Positions 25,662 through 33,781 of a stretch of 47,700 nt of DNA are shown one piece after another. The stretch covers positions 1 through 47,700 of the forward strand of contig CANRYS010000023.1 of the NCBI GenBank assembly GCA_947644305.1, written 5' to 3'. Every line of letters starts with the position of its first letter. Positions within the stretch are counted from its first letter, which is position 1. The DNA comes from an uncultured Roseburia sp. GTDB lineage: Bacteria; Bacillota; Clostridia; Lachnospirales; Lachnospiraceae. The notes beneath the pieces are model-generated. The model was not told the DNA's origin. It made no database searches and saw only the letters and a program-made list of their open reading frames with translations. The position numbers were made by a program, and so were the translations under genes.

Positions 25662-25722
25662 TCTAATTGGCGCCGCCAGGTTAGGTCTAATTCGCACCAC
25701 CAGTCTAGCCTGGCGGTAATTG
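25662..25722. repeat. Short tandem and inverted repeat cluster between convergent esterase and bceS
   Basis: TCTAATTGGCGCCGCCAG (25662) and TCTAATTCGCACCACCAG (25686) are two related units 24 bp apart. CCGCCAGG (25673-25680) also pairs with CCTGGCGG (25708-25715), forming a hairpin between the convergent genes. A third copy of the unit occurs at 40358. The bceS stop codon lies inside this cluster. Confidence 0.75.
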
Positions 25723-26748
25723 ATTGGAATCTGCCGTTGAATCTACCATAGGGAAAGAGATCTGTATTTCAAATCCCTTTTTCCACTCTGATTTTACATG
25801 TAAGGTGATATTCAGTTCCCTTGCCATTTCTTTGGCAAGATACAATCCCATCCCGGTCGCTTTTTTCCTTTCTTTTCCAGAGTCGCCGGTAAACCCCTTT
25901 TCAAAAAGATAGGGCAGGTCACAGCTTCTGACGCCAATGCCATTATCCCTTATGGCGAAAATATAACAGCCGTCTCGTTCAAGAGAGGTAAAGTTCAATT
26001 CTGGTTCATTTCCACAATATTTAATGGAATTACTGATGATCTGCCGCAGGAGGAAACGCAATCCCCTCTGGTCCGTGTAAACCATATCATCAGACATATA
26101 GAATTGGATCTGAAATTGCTTTTCTTCCAGCAATGGCTTATAATCCTCCAACACTTCTTCAAGGCATGGGAGGATATGGACGGGCTCAAACAGATAATCC
26201 TTTCTTGTACCTTTTAATCGCGCATAGAACAGCATTTGGTCGATGGATTCCTGCATACGGTTCCGTATATAGTCGAGTTTAGAACCAAGGGTTGTCGATA
26301 ACTCATCTCTGCGGTTATCAAGAAGCAGGGTCAAGAGGGAAAGGGGTGTTTTGGTTTCATGAGCCCAGGACTCAACATATTCTTCATAATCCTTTATCTG
26401 CATTTGCAAACCGTCATAAGCATTTTGCTTATCTCGTAACGTTCTAGCCAATAGACGAACAGGTTCTCTCTGCGTCGGACTGAGGATTTTTAGCAACAGC
26501 TCCTCCTGGTGTTCCTCTGGATCGCAGAGAAAGGCGAAAAATGCCTGTTCTCTTTTTTGTTCCCGGTGGACAAGCACGCCACATACCAAAGAGAATAAAA
26601 GAATCGTAGCGAGTAAGATCACGGTTATCATCGAATAAAATGCCTGCACGTCAGCGAGCCATAGAAGCAGTGCGGCAAAGGCATCAACTCCCAGTAGAAG
26701 CAGGAGCCAGGGGATATACCGCAGGATAAACTTAATGTTCTGTTTCAT
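25705..26748 (-). CDS. BceS-type sensor histidine kinase
   Basis: A 347-residue kinase. Start ATG 26748 overlaps the response-regulator stop as ATGA and follows GGGTGGGG; longer in-frame starts are rejected. Two close N-terminal membrane helices (about 7-30 and 35-57) with almost no extracellular loop are typical of intramembrane-sensing BceS kinases. The H-box is WAHETKTPLSLL, the N-box NSIKYCG, and the ATP lid reads DNGIGV, FEKGFTG and GMGLYLAKEMA. It would sense through the BceAB transporter and phosphorylate the adjacent regulator. The last residues (QLPPG) and the stop come from the repeat cluster. Confidence 0.93.
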   Translation of the reverse strand: MKQNIKFILRYIPWLLLLLGVDAFAALLLWLADVQAFYSMITVILLATILLFSLVCGVLVHREQKREQAFFAFLCDPEEHQEELLLKILSPTQREPVRLLARTLRDKQNAYDGLQMQIKDYEEYVESWAHETKTPLSLLTLLLDNRRDELSTTLGSKLDYIRNRMQESIDQMLFYARLKGTRKDYLFEPVHILPCLEEVLEDYKPLLEEKQFQIQFYMSDDMVYTDQRGLRFLLRQIISNSIKYCGNEPELNFTSLERDGCYIFAIRDNGIGVRSCDLPYLFEKGFTGDSGKERKKATGMGLYLAKEMARELNITLHVKSEWKKGFEIQISFPMVDSTADSNQLPPG

Positions 26749-27425
26749 TGTGCCCCACCCTTCCTGATAAGCCGGTAGCCGATCCCGCGGACCGGGACGA
26801 TCTGCTGGCACATCATAAGGTTAGCCATGGTCTTTTTTAATCGTGTCAGATTGACTTGAAGCGCATTTTCGTCAATATATTCAGAAGTTTCCCAGATCGC
26901 CAGACACAGTTCTTCCTTTGTCACAATCTCATCTCCATGGTTCAAAAACGCTTCAAGTATTTTCCCCTGATTTTTGGGGAGGACGACAGAACGATTATGG
27001 ATATACAGCGTATAAGTTTGACGATCCAACAAGAATCCCGAGCCTTCCAAAAGATTTGAGCGACCCTCGTATCGTTTCATCACATTGGTTACACGTGCTA
27101 AAAGCCGTTCTTTTCTGCATGGTTTCGTCAGATATTCATCGGCGCCCAGATCTAGTGCATGCAGTTCATCCTGTATCTGATCCCGGGAGGTAAGCACAAG
27201 GATCGGGATAGAGCTTTTGCGTTTGATTTCCCGACAGATTTCAAATCCGCTCTTCTCAGGCAGATTCAAATCCAGAAGGACCAGGTCGGGAGAGAGTCGC
27301 AGAAGCTGATCTGTGACATCTTTAAAATCTGTAATTTCTTCTGTTTCAAAACCAGCTTTACGCAATATATCGCATAATTCTTCTCTCATAAAGTCTTCAT
27401 CTTCTACGAGTGCTATACATTTCAT
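26745..27425 (-). CDS. BceR-type OmpR-family response regulator
   Basis: A 226-residue regulator. The receiver domain has the acidic pocket (VEDEDF), phosphoacceptor Asp in LVLLDLNLPEKSG, Thr/Ser in ILVLTSRD, and Lys in YLTKPC. The C-terminal winged helix contains LPKNQGKILEAFLNHGDEIVTKEELCLAIW and VNLTRLKK. It is expected to activate the bceAB genes when peptide antibiotics are sensed. It lies 35 nt after bceB and is translationally coupled to the kinase gene. Confidence 0.93.
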   Translation of the reverse strand: MKCIALVEDEDFMREELCDILRKAGFETEEITDFKDVTDQLLRLSPDLVLLDLNLPEKSGFEICREIKRKSSIPILVLTSRDQIQDELHALDLGADEYLTKPCRKERLLARVTNVMKRYEGRSNLLEGSGFLLDRQTYTLYIHNRSVVLPKNQGKILEAFLNHGDEIVTKEELCLAIWETSEYIDENALQVNLTRLKKTMANLMMCQQIVPVRGIGYRLIRKGGAQ

Positions 27426-27459
27426 GTAATCTACCTCCCGTTATTTATTGACCACAAAA

Positions 27460-29523
27460 TTATTCTTCCCGTTCCGGAACCATCAGCTTCAGAAGATAGC
27501 GGTCACTTGAGCGCTTCACTGCTGTGATGTAAATATATTCTATCACACACAGCGCTAAAATCATAGCGACTGATACGATCATCATTTCGGACAGGCTACT
27601 TTTAGCTCTTGAGGATAGAATTCCGGTGAGCAGAGAACGAACGCCAAACAGACTGCTAAAAGCAGCAATCACAATAGGGAGTCCAAAGTACCAATAGATC
27701 TGTTTTTTGGCGGAATCACACAAAGTACTATATGCAGCGCCCAGGCGTATGAGTGTCCGGTAGCGGCGGTTTGCTTTCTGCTGGCTCATCAGAAATTGTA
27801 CGCCGATGATCGTATTTGATATGATCAAAAAAATAACCGCGAGGTACATGGTAATATAACTGGCAGCCACCATATAAAATAACTGCCGCCCCATGTTCTG
27901 TAGGTAGCTCTCATATGCCAGCCCTGTTTTATTCAGCTCTTGGTTCATTTCTGATATTACAGATAAAAGACTCGTATCTTCTGTCTCATCCTTTGTCAGA
28001 ATGCCATTGAGATAAACATCGTATTCACCCTGTGTATAGTATTCGAACTTTTCATCTGGCAGGATCAGGGCAAAGGACAATGTGATGGAACGGTCTGTGA
28101 CTAGATTCGTAGTCTGGACGGTTCCCGTAAGATGGATCGTTTTTTCTCCCAGCCGGGCTTCTGGTCTTGTTTGCAGAATACTGTCCAGCAGTTTTTTTCT
28201 TTCATAGGTTGCTGATTCATGATCCATGTAAATGGCGGCTTCCTCCGGTCCCAGTGTCAGTTTGGGAATGTTGGCAGCGCTTAAAAGCTGGTTGTAGCTG
28301 CTCAGGGAAATGATATGAGGATAGGTTTCATGCTTAAGATTGTAGAGGAGAACGTGTCTGTCCTGGGAAGGCGGCATGTCATGTAGGGCAGCCAGAAGTG
28401 GTTCCATCTGAAAGGCATGCTCGGTGTCTTCTGTTGTGCGGATATAGCCAGTTTTCATATCAAACAGGTGAGAAAAACGCGAATCTAGCTGGTGATTCTC
28501 TAAGATCTGTCGGATAGCTGCCGTATCATCTCCGTTATTACGATCTTCAAAGGTATAATCCAGTACATGTTGCTCCGATTCCTCGTAGAAACGAGAAATT
28601 GCCACACCGGCCCCGAAACAGCACAGAGCGGCCAAAATGAGTAAAGAACAGATGGCAAGGGTGCCGGAGCGATGGATCACATTTTCCTGTATTTGTCGAA
28701 AATTAAATACATGTAGCTGCTGGTCCTGTTTCCCGGATCTTACAACAATTTCGATAAGAAACCGGATCCCCCAAAATAATAAGAAGGTGCCGAAAGTTCC
28801 AAGGGCGACGGTTCGCGCCATCTGCCAGATACCAGACCATGCCTTGCCCTGAATCGCACCGGCGTAGGCAATGGTCAGGCAGGAAATACCTATGAGGATG
28901 GAAACTGCATACATAAAAGCAGGCAGTTGTTTTTTGGCCCCATCCGGCGTTTCTACAAGAAGTGAACCAATTTCTTGCCGGCTGATCTTTCCGCTGAGGA
29001 TCAAAAATGCTGTAAGTTTGATTAAAAGAAATCCTATGGACGTCCACAATACTGCTGGCAAAGAGAAGCAAATCTGGTGGTGTATAATCCCGATTCCTAC
29101 CAGTCGGGCAGTGATCAGGCTGATCAGTTCCGAAAGTAAAAGAGCGCTGGGTAATCCTATGGCCAGGGATATGACACTGTTGCGAAAATCTTCAGCCAGC
29201 AGCATAGCAAACAATCTGCGGCGGCGCATTCCCAGCATCAGATAGACGCCAAACTCATGTTTGCGCTGTTTTAGCTGGAATTTACTGGCGTAGTAGATAA
29301 GAAAAAACAAGATAAACAGTGCCAGGCCATAGAAGACAGGGATCATATCCATCAGCCGGTTTACGGCATCACTTTCCATTTGCGCTAAAAAGATCATGAC
29401 GTCCTGGTGGGACAGTGACAGTATCATATAAAAGGCAACGATTGATACAATTAGAGAACTGAAAAATAATCCGTTTTCTTTTCGATTTCTTTTGCTGTTG
29501 CGAATTATTAAATTAAAGAACAT
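27460..29523 (-). CDS. BceB-type ABC transporter permease (FtsX-like)
   Basis: A 687-residue permease. ATG 29523 follows GGGAGGAGG by 8 nt; the in-frame GTG at 29529 is too close to the RBS. The arrangement is typical of BceB: a first helix after FNLIIRNSKRNRKENG, FtsX domains with helices near 20-40, 60-80 and 110-135, a large extracellular segment (about 320-530) and a last set of helices from about 545. These permeases form a sensory and detoxifying complex with BceA against cell-wall-directed peptides such as bacitracin-like compounds; the actual substrate cannot be read from sequence. It overlaps bceA by 11 nt. Confidence 0.92.
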   Translation of the reverse strand: MFFNLIIRNSKRNRKENGLFFSSLIVSIVAFYMILSLSHQDVMIFLAQMESDAVNRLMDMIPVFYGLALFILFFLIYYASKFQLKQRKHEFGVYLMLGMRRRRLFAMLLAEDFRNSVISLAIGLPSALLLSELISLITARLVGIGIIHHQICFSLPAVLWTSIGFLLIKLTAFLILSGKISRQEIGSLLVETPDGAKKQLPAFMYAVSILIGISCLTIAYAGAIQGKAWSGIWQMARTVALGTFGTFLLFWGIRFLIEIVVRSGKQDQQLHVFNFRQIQENVIHRSGTLAICSLLILAALCCFGAGVAISRFYEESEQHVLDYTFEDRNNGDDTAAIRQILENHQLDSRFSHLFDMKTGYIRTTEDTEHAFQMEPLLAALHDMPPSQDRHVLLYNLKHETYPHIISLSSYNQLLSAANIPKLTLGPEEAAIYMDHESATYERKKLLDSILQTRPEARLGEKTIHLTGTVQTTNLVTDRSITLSFALILPDEKFEYYTQGEYDVYLNGILTKDETEDTSLLSVISEMNQELNKTGLAYESYLQNMGRQLFYMVAASYITMYLAVIFLIISNTIIGVQFLMSQQKANRRYRTLIRLGAAYSTLCDSAKKQIYWYFGLPIVIAAFSSLFGVRSLLTGILSSRAKSSLSEMMIVSVAMILALCVIEYIYITAVKRSSDRYLLKLMVPEREE

Positions 29524-30286
29524 TGGCACTGCCTCCTCCCAACTGCGCGATTACGTTTAAGATCCGTGAGTAAAATTCCTGCTGGGATTCGTCAGGAAGA
29601 TCCCGGCGGAGTTCATGAAAAATAATGCCGTCCTGAATAAACAGGATGCGCTTACAGTAACTGGCCGCATTGGTATCATGGGTCACCATCAATATTGTAG
29701 AATTTTCATTGTCATTTAATTCCGAAAGTTTCTCCATCAAAGTTTTTGCATTTTTAGAATCCAGGGCACCTGTCGGTTCATCGGCGAGAATGATACTCGG
29801 GTTCAGGATCAATGCCCTAGCAGCAGCAATTCTTTGTTTTTGCCCGCCCGACATCTGAGGGGGAAATTTATTCAGAACATCTCGTATCTCAAGAAAAGAA
29901 GTCAGTTGGTCTAAGCGCCTTTTACTCTCGTTTTCGGGCACACCGTGAAGGGACAGGGGGAGCAGGATATTTTCGCGTCCTGTCAAATGCTCTAATAGTT
30001 CAAAATTTTGAAATAAATACCCGATCTCTTTTCCGCGGTAGTCCGCTAGCTCAGTTCCCTTGAGCGTCTGAAGTTGTTTGCCTTTCATTGTGATTTTCCC
30101 GCTGTCAGGCTGGATCACGGCGGCAATACAATTCAATAGTGTAGATTTGCCGGATCCACTGCTTCCCATAATGCCCAAAAATTCTCCGGGCATTACCTGA
30201 AATGTTATGCCATCCAATGCCTTTGTTTGATTTTTAGATCTGCCATAATATTTTTTGAGTGATTCAATCTGAAGAATAGGTTCCAT
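29513..30286 (-). CDS. BceA-type ABC transporter ATP-binding protein
   Basis: A 257-residue ATPase. Walker A is GSSGSGKST, the signature MSGGQKQR, and Walker B ILADEPTGALD. The Q-loop (YLFQNFELL) and H-loop (MVTHD) are present. AAAGGAG lies 9 nt before the ATG. It is the first gene of the minus-strand unit bceA-bceB-bceR-bceS. The family powers removal of antimicrobial peptides from their lipid targets and signals to the BceS kinase. Confidence 0.94.
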   Translation of the reverse strand: MEPILQIESLKKYYGRSKNQTKALDGITFQVMPGEFLGIMGSSGSGKSTLLNCIAAVIQPDSGKITMKGKQLQTLKGTELADYRGKEIGYLFQNFELLEHLTGRENILLPLSLHGVPENESKRRLDQLTSFLEIRDVLNKFPPQMSGGQKQRIAAARALILNPSIILADEPTGALDSKNAKTLMEKLSELNDNENSTILMVTHDTNAASYCKRILFIQDGIIFHELRRDLPDESQQEFYSRILNVIAQLGGGSANVL

Positions 30287-30368
30287 GTGATAATCTCCTT
30301 TGGTACTGACTTATGTAATGTTATCATAGCACAAGGTATATCATTATAATACTTACATTTGGTGAAAG

Positions 30369-30388
30369 GTACGTTTTTTGTTCCGTAC
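30369..30388 (-). promoter_or_regulatory. Candidate operator upstream of the bce module
   Basis: GTACG (30369-30373) and CGTAC (30384-30388) form an inverted repeat 10 nt apart, in the intergenic region before bceA. TATAAT on the minus strand (30349-30344) may be the -10 box, though its -35 is weak. This could be a regulator binding site; it does not match the BceR consensus I know. Confidence 0.3.
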
Positions 30389-30509
30389 ATCTAATGTTCA
30401 GTGACATCATTGATAAATCAATAGTTGATATTTTTTGATTTTTGTGCTATGATCTATATCATAGAATTTCTATTTACATATCTTTTTACATTTCGTATGT
30501 ATTCCATAG

Positions 30510-30537
30510 TTGACAAAAATATATAAATGAGTATAAT
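30510..30537 (+). promoter_or_regulatory. Sigma-A promoter for the Rpn-like gene
   Basis: TTGACA (30510-30515) and TATAAT (30532-30537), 16 nt apart; perfect hexamers, 20 nt before the gene. Confidence 0.82.
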
Positions 30538-30556
30538 AAAGGTAGGAAGTGAATGA

Positions 30557-31522
30557 TTGGGAAAGAAAAATATTGTATGGAACGATTACATATCGCAGAA
30601 TGAAAGGTTTGCCGATTTTTTTAATGGTGTGGTATTCCATGGACATCAAGTGGTTCTCCCGGAGGATTTAACACCGTTGGATTCAAAGCTGTGGAGAAGA
30701 CAACAGGAAAAGAACAGTTACAACGAATATATTCGTGATACAGTAAAGCTATGGAAACATGGGGATAAGAAATATATCCTCAGCCTGGAGCCGGAAGAAT
30801 CTCCACATTTTGCACTGCCGGTTAAATATATGAACTATGAATCTGTTCAATATGACAGACAGTATAAGGAGAGGATGAAAGATCACCGGAAAAACAGGGA
30901 TCTATGTCCAGATGAATATCTGACTGGTTTTTCTGCTTCTGATCGGTTGCTGCCTGTTGTAACGATCGGGATCTATCTCGGTGAAAAGAAATGGTCAGGC
31001 TGTAGTCATTTGAGTGAAATGACTGGAATAAAGGAAGGATCTGGAACAATCAACAGATATCTTGCTCCTTTCTGTAATGAGTTTCATGCAAATCTGATCA
31101 ATATTTACGATCTGAAAACTTGCGATGTTTTCCAGACAGATCTGCGGGAAGTATTTGGTTTCCTAAGATTCAGGGAGGACAAAAAGCAGTTGCGGATATA
31201 TGTAGAAGGAAATGAAGCATTTGGTCATCTTCAGGAAGATGCTTTCGATGTACTAAGTGCTTATGGTGCTATTGATCTAGAACTATGTAAGGAAGAATAT
31301 CGGACAAAGGAGGGGATTGATATGTGTCTGGCATTACAGCAGTGGAAGGAAGAGGCAAGGACAGAAGGAAAAGCAGAAGGTAAAGCAGAAGGAATCGCAG
31401 CTATGAATAAACTGATCTATTTCATGGTAAAAGAGGGAAGAGCAGAAGAGCTTCTGCGTTCTTCAAAGAACTCGGATTATCAGAGAAAATTGATGCAGGA
31501 ATGTGGAATTGATATGTATTAA
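30557..31522 (+). CDS. Rpn-family PD-(D/E)XK nuclease/transposase-like protein
   Basis: A 321-residue protein starting at TTG 30557 (the nearby ATG 30553 is out of frame) behind GGTAGGAAGTG. The N-terminal half resembles Rpn/PDDEXK_2 proteins common in Lachnospiraceae: FADFFNGVVFHG, then SLEPEESPHFALPVKYMNYES and VQYDRQYKE. The catalytic PD...ExK set is not obvious: the usual EXQ/K is represented by LEPEES, so activity may be altered. The C-terminus has the typical KAEGKAEGI repeats and a final helical part. Family members promote recombination or move between genomes; many are present in multiple copies. No terminal repeats are visible around it. Confidence 0.8.
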   Translation: MGKKNIVWNDYISQNERFADFFNGVVFHGHQVVLPEDLTPLDSKLWRRQQEKNSYNEYIRDTVKLWKHGDKKYILSLEPEESPHFALPVKYMNYESVQYDRQYKERMKDHRKNRDLCPDEYLTGFSASDRLLPVVTIGIYLGEKKWSGCSHLSEMTGIKEGSGTINRYLAPFCNEFHANLINIYDLKTCDVFQTDLREVFGFLRFREDKKQLRIYVEGNEAFGHLQEDAFDVLSAYGAIDLELCKEEYRTKEGIDMCLALQQWKEEARTEGKAEGKAEGIAAMNKLIYFMVKEGRAEELLRSSKNSDYQRKLMQECGIDMY

Positions 31523-31679
31523 GGAAGACGAGATACAAGAGATGAAGAAATGTATTAATAATTAATAAAAGATATGACAAGGGGATCGAATTGTACAATT
31601 TGGGTATAAAACAATGGGATACCAGTGTGTCTTTGATAATGGTATTGCGGGGCATAAAATAATTTTTTATAATTTTTTG

Positions 31680-31707
31680 TTGACATTTTGAGATTTGGTG
31701 ATATACT
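31680..31707 (+). promoter_or_regulatory. Sigma-A promoter of the trp operon
   Basis: TTGACA (31680-31685) and TATACT (31702-31707), 16 nt apart, giving a start near 31713. The 157 bp between the Rpn-like gene and this promoter are AT-rich, with a small palindrome (ATTGTACAAT) and ATACCA/TGGTAT pairing but no gene. Confidence 0.85.
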
Positions 31708-31712
31708 AATAG

Positions 31713-32000
31713 CAAATGACATAAACCGATGAACAAGAGTAGTAGGAACAAAGTCATGTTTTCAGAGAGCTGTAGGTTGGTGTGATACAGCAGCATGTTT
31801 GTTGTGAATGGACTTGTGAGGGCAGCTTGAAAGATGTGATACGTTGAGTAGACGCTGACGGAGACCTGAACCGTTATCTACAGGAGTGCATGATGGTGCA
31901 TGATGAGTGGGTTATATTATGACCAAATTGGGTGGTACCGCAGAAGTAATTTAAGCTTTTGTCCCTTTTCCTTAACAGGATAGGGGACAAAAGCTTTTTT
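31713..32000 (+). promoter_or_regulatory. T-box riboswitch, tRNA-Trp specific, of the trp operon
   Basis: Stem I shows the AGAGAGCTG element and the distal GGTTGGTGTGA loop. The likely specifier is TGG (Trp) at 31809-31811, within GTGAATGGAC. The T-box bulge TGGGTGGTACCGC is at 31929-31941, followed by the terminator. Uncharged tRNA-Trp would pair with specifier and T-box and favour antitermination, matching the trp genes downstream. The specifier assignment fits the operon but rests on reading the loop by eye. Confidence 0.92.
31953..32000 (+). terminator. Regulated terminator of the Trp T-box
   Basis: AAGCTTTTGTCCC (31953-31965) pairs with GGGACAAAAGCTT (31984-31996), followed by TTTT. It is the off-state of the T-box. 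Confidence 0.9.
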
Positions 32001-32007
32001 CGCGTTA

Positions 32008-32143
32008 GCTTTGAGCCACGCATTCCTGGAAGGATATGTCCCTGCGTGCTGGCACGCAGAGGGACATATCCTTCCAGGAATATGCGGCGAATGCCGCGAT
32101 GATGAGTGTCACGGAGTGGCACGAAGAATGCGAGGTTCAAAGC
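32008..32143. repeat. Palindromic element inserted between T-box terminator and trpE
   Basis: An outer inverted repeat (GCTTTGAGCCACGCATTC, 32008-32025, with GAATGCGAGGTTCAAAGC, 32126-32143; two mismatches) encloses a perfect 22-bp inverted repeat (32022-32043 with 32060-32081) capped by CTGCGTGC/GCACGCAG. The element is GC-rich relative to its surroundings. It resembles a small non-autonomous palindromic insertion; it does not belong to the T-box fold. Confidence 0.75.
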
Positions 32144-32207
32144 GAGGAGAGAAGCATTGCGGCGAATGCCGCGATGATGAGTGTCACGGAGTGGCACGAA
32201 GAATGCG
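32084..32207 (+). repeat. Two identical 49-bp direct repeats in the trp leader
   Basis: Copy 1 (32084-32132) and copy 2 (32159-32207) are identical, 75 bp apart, and begin GCGGCGAATGCCGCG, itself a GCGGC/GCCGC hairpin. The 26 nt between them carry the right arm of the outer inverted repeat. Open frames in this stretch are repeat artefacts. Confidence 0.9.
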
Positions 32208-32261
32208 GGCGATTCCCTAAATGTGCCTCATGAATCCAGTCAAAGAATGGAGGAATGAAGG

Positions 32262-33725
32262 ATGAAAAATCAAGACAAAGTGTTACAACAGATCAAAAGT
32301 TATGCCGGAGAGTACGATATTGTTCCCATTAGGAAAGAGATCTTCGCAGACGTTATTACCCCCATCGGATTGCTGCGGAAGATCGCAGCAAAAAACAAAC
32401 GTTTTTATCTGCTAGAAAGTGTGGAGGGAGGAGAAAAATGGGGGCGTTATTCCTTCCTTGGTTACGACCCGGTCATGCGGGTATCCTGTTTTAAAAAGTT
32501 AGTAACAGTGGAAAGACAGGGAAAAAAGGAGACCATCGAGACAGAAGATTCTCTGGCTGTGATCCGGGAGATATTGAAAGATTATCGGTCACCAAAACTG
32601 GAGGGCATGCCGCCCTTTACCGGAGGATTCGTAGGGTATTTCGCCTATGCGATGATCGCTCACGCGGAGCCGAAGCTGAACATCAAGCGGGGGGAATTTA
32701 ATGACTATGATCTGATGTTGTTTGATAAAGTGATCGCTTATGACCAGTTGAAACAGAAAATCGTAGTGGTGGCAAATGTCAGCGCGAAAGGAGATATAGA
32801 AAGACATTATGAGCAGGCAGAGAAGGAGATCGAAGATATGATCGCCATGATCCGTGCCGAAGTGGAGATCGAAGAGGAGCCTGTTTGTGAGGAAGTGAAA
32901 TTTACATGCAATGTGACAAAAGAAGAATATGAGAAAATCGTAGAGAAGACCAAAGAGTATATCCGGGAGGGAGATATTTTTCAGGCGGTGGTGTCGAGAC
33001 GGTTTGTCAGCGACTATAAGGGGAGCCTGATTAATCCATACCGGGTACTGCGGACCACAAATCCTTCGCCTTATATGGTATATATGAATCTGGATGATAT
33101 GGAGATCATGAGTACCTCGCCGGAGACACTGGTACGGCTGCAGGATGGAAGACTAACGACATTTCCGGTGGCGGGATCCAGACCACGGGGAAAAAATGAG
33201 GAAGAAGACAGGGCACTGGAGGAAGAATTACTTTTGGACGAGAAAGAGTTGTCAGAGCACAATATGTTGGTGGATCTGGGACGAAATGATTTGGGGCGGA
33301 TCTCTGAGTTCTCCTCCGTGGAGGTGACGGAATACAAGATGATTCACAAATATTCGAAGATCATGCATATCTGCTCTCAGGTGGAAGGAAATATTCGGCC
33401 AGACTGTGATGCACTGGATGCTGTTCGTTCTGTCCTGCCGGCGGGTACCCTGTCCGGTGCACCGAAGATCCGTGCTTGTGAAATCATTGATGAACTGGAA
33501 AACGAGCCGAGAGGGATCTACGGTGGGGCGCTGGGTTATATCGATTTCAGTGGAAATCTGGATACCTGTATCGCCATCCGCATGGCGGTAAAAAAGAAGG
33601 GGAAAGTATATGTCCAGGCAGGAGGAGGGATCGTGGCTGACAGCCAGCCTCATCTGGAATATGAAGAATCTGCCAACAAGGCGCGGGCAGTGATGGAAGC
33701 AATCAGGAATGGGCGAATGGATTAG
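32262..33725 (+). CDS. trpE: Anthranilate synthase component I
   Basis: A 487-residue enzyme converting chorismate to anthranilate with ammonia from TrpG. The N-terminal tryptophan-feedback motif LLES is intact (FYLLESVEGGEKWGRYSFLG). The chorismate-binding domain shows IFQAVVSRRF, SPETLVRL, PVAGSRPRG, ELSEHNMLVDLGRNDLGRI, PAGTLSGAPKIRA and YVQAGGGIVADS. GGAGG lies upstream of the ATG. Its TAG stop lies in a short dispersed repeat (33722-33738). First structural gene of trpEGDCFBA. Confidence 0.97.
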   Translation: MKNQDKVLQQIKSYAGEYDIVPIRKEIFADVITPIGLLRKIAAKNKRFYLLESVEGGEKWGRYSFLGYDPVMRVSCFKKLVTVERQGKKETIETEDSLAVIREILKDYRSPKLEGMPPFTGGFVGYFAYAMIAHAEPKLNIKRGEFNDYDLMLFDKVIAYDQLKQKIVVVANVSAKGDIERHYEQAEKEIEDMIAMIRAEVEIEEEPVCEEVKFTCNVTKEEYEKIVEKTKEYIREGDIFQAVVSRRFVSDYKGSLINPYRVLRTTNPSPYMVYMNLDDMEIMSTSPETLVRLQDGRLTTFPVAGSRPRGKNEEEDRALEEELLLDEKELSEHNMLVDLGRNDLGRISEFSSVEVTEYKMIHKYSKIMHICSQVEGNIRPDCDALDAVRSVLPAGTLSGAPKIRACEIIDELENEPRGIYGGALGYIDFSGNLDTCIAIRMAVKKKGKVYVQAGGGIVADSQPHLEYEESANKARAVMEAIRNGRMD

Positions 33726-33738
33726 CGCCATCGAGCTA
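33722..33738 (+). repeat. Half-copy of a dispersed palindrome at the trpE stop
   Basis: TTAGCGCCATCGAGCTA here is identical to the left half of the 32-bp palindrome at 47578-47609. The trpE stop codon (TAG 33723-33725) is inside it. Confidence 0.85.
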
Positions 33739-33781
33739 ATTGAATGAAGCAGACGTGGTTGTTTGTGGAAAGGAGAGACAG

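Noticed and set aside
30557-31522. Insertion sequence with terminal inverted repeats around the Rpn-like gene
   Set aside because: I saw no matching terminal repeats or target duplications on either side; the gene has its own perfect promoter.
32011-32233. Open frames in the trp leader (both strands)
   Set aside because: They are made of the identical 49-bp repeats and inverted repeats, with duplicated peptide phrases and no RBS.
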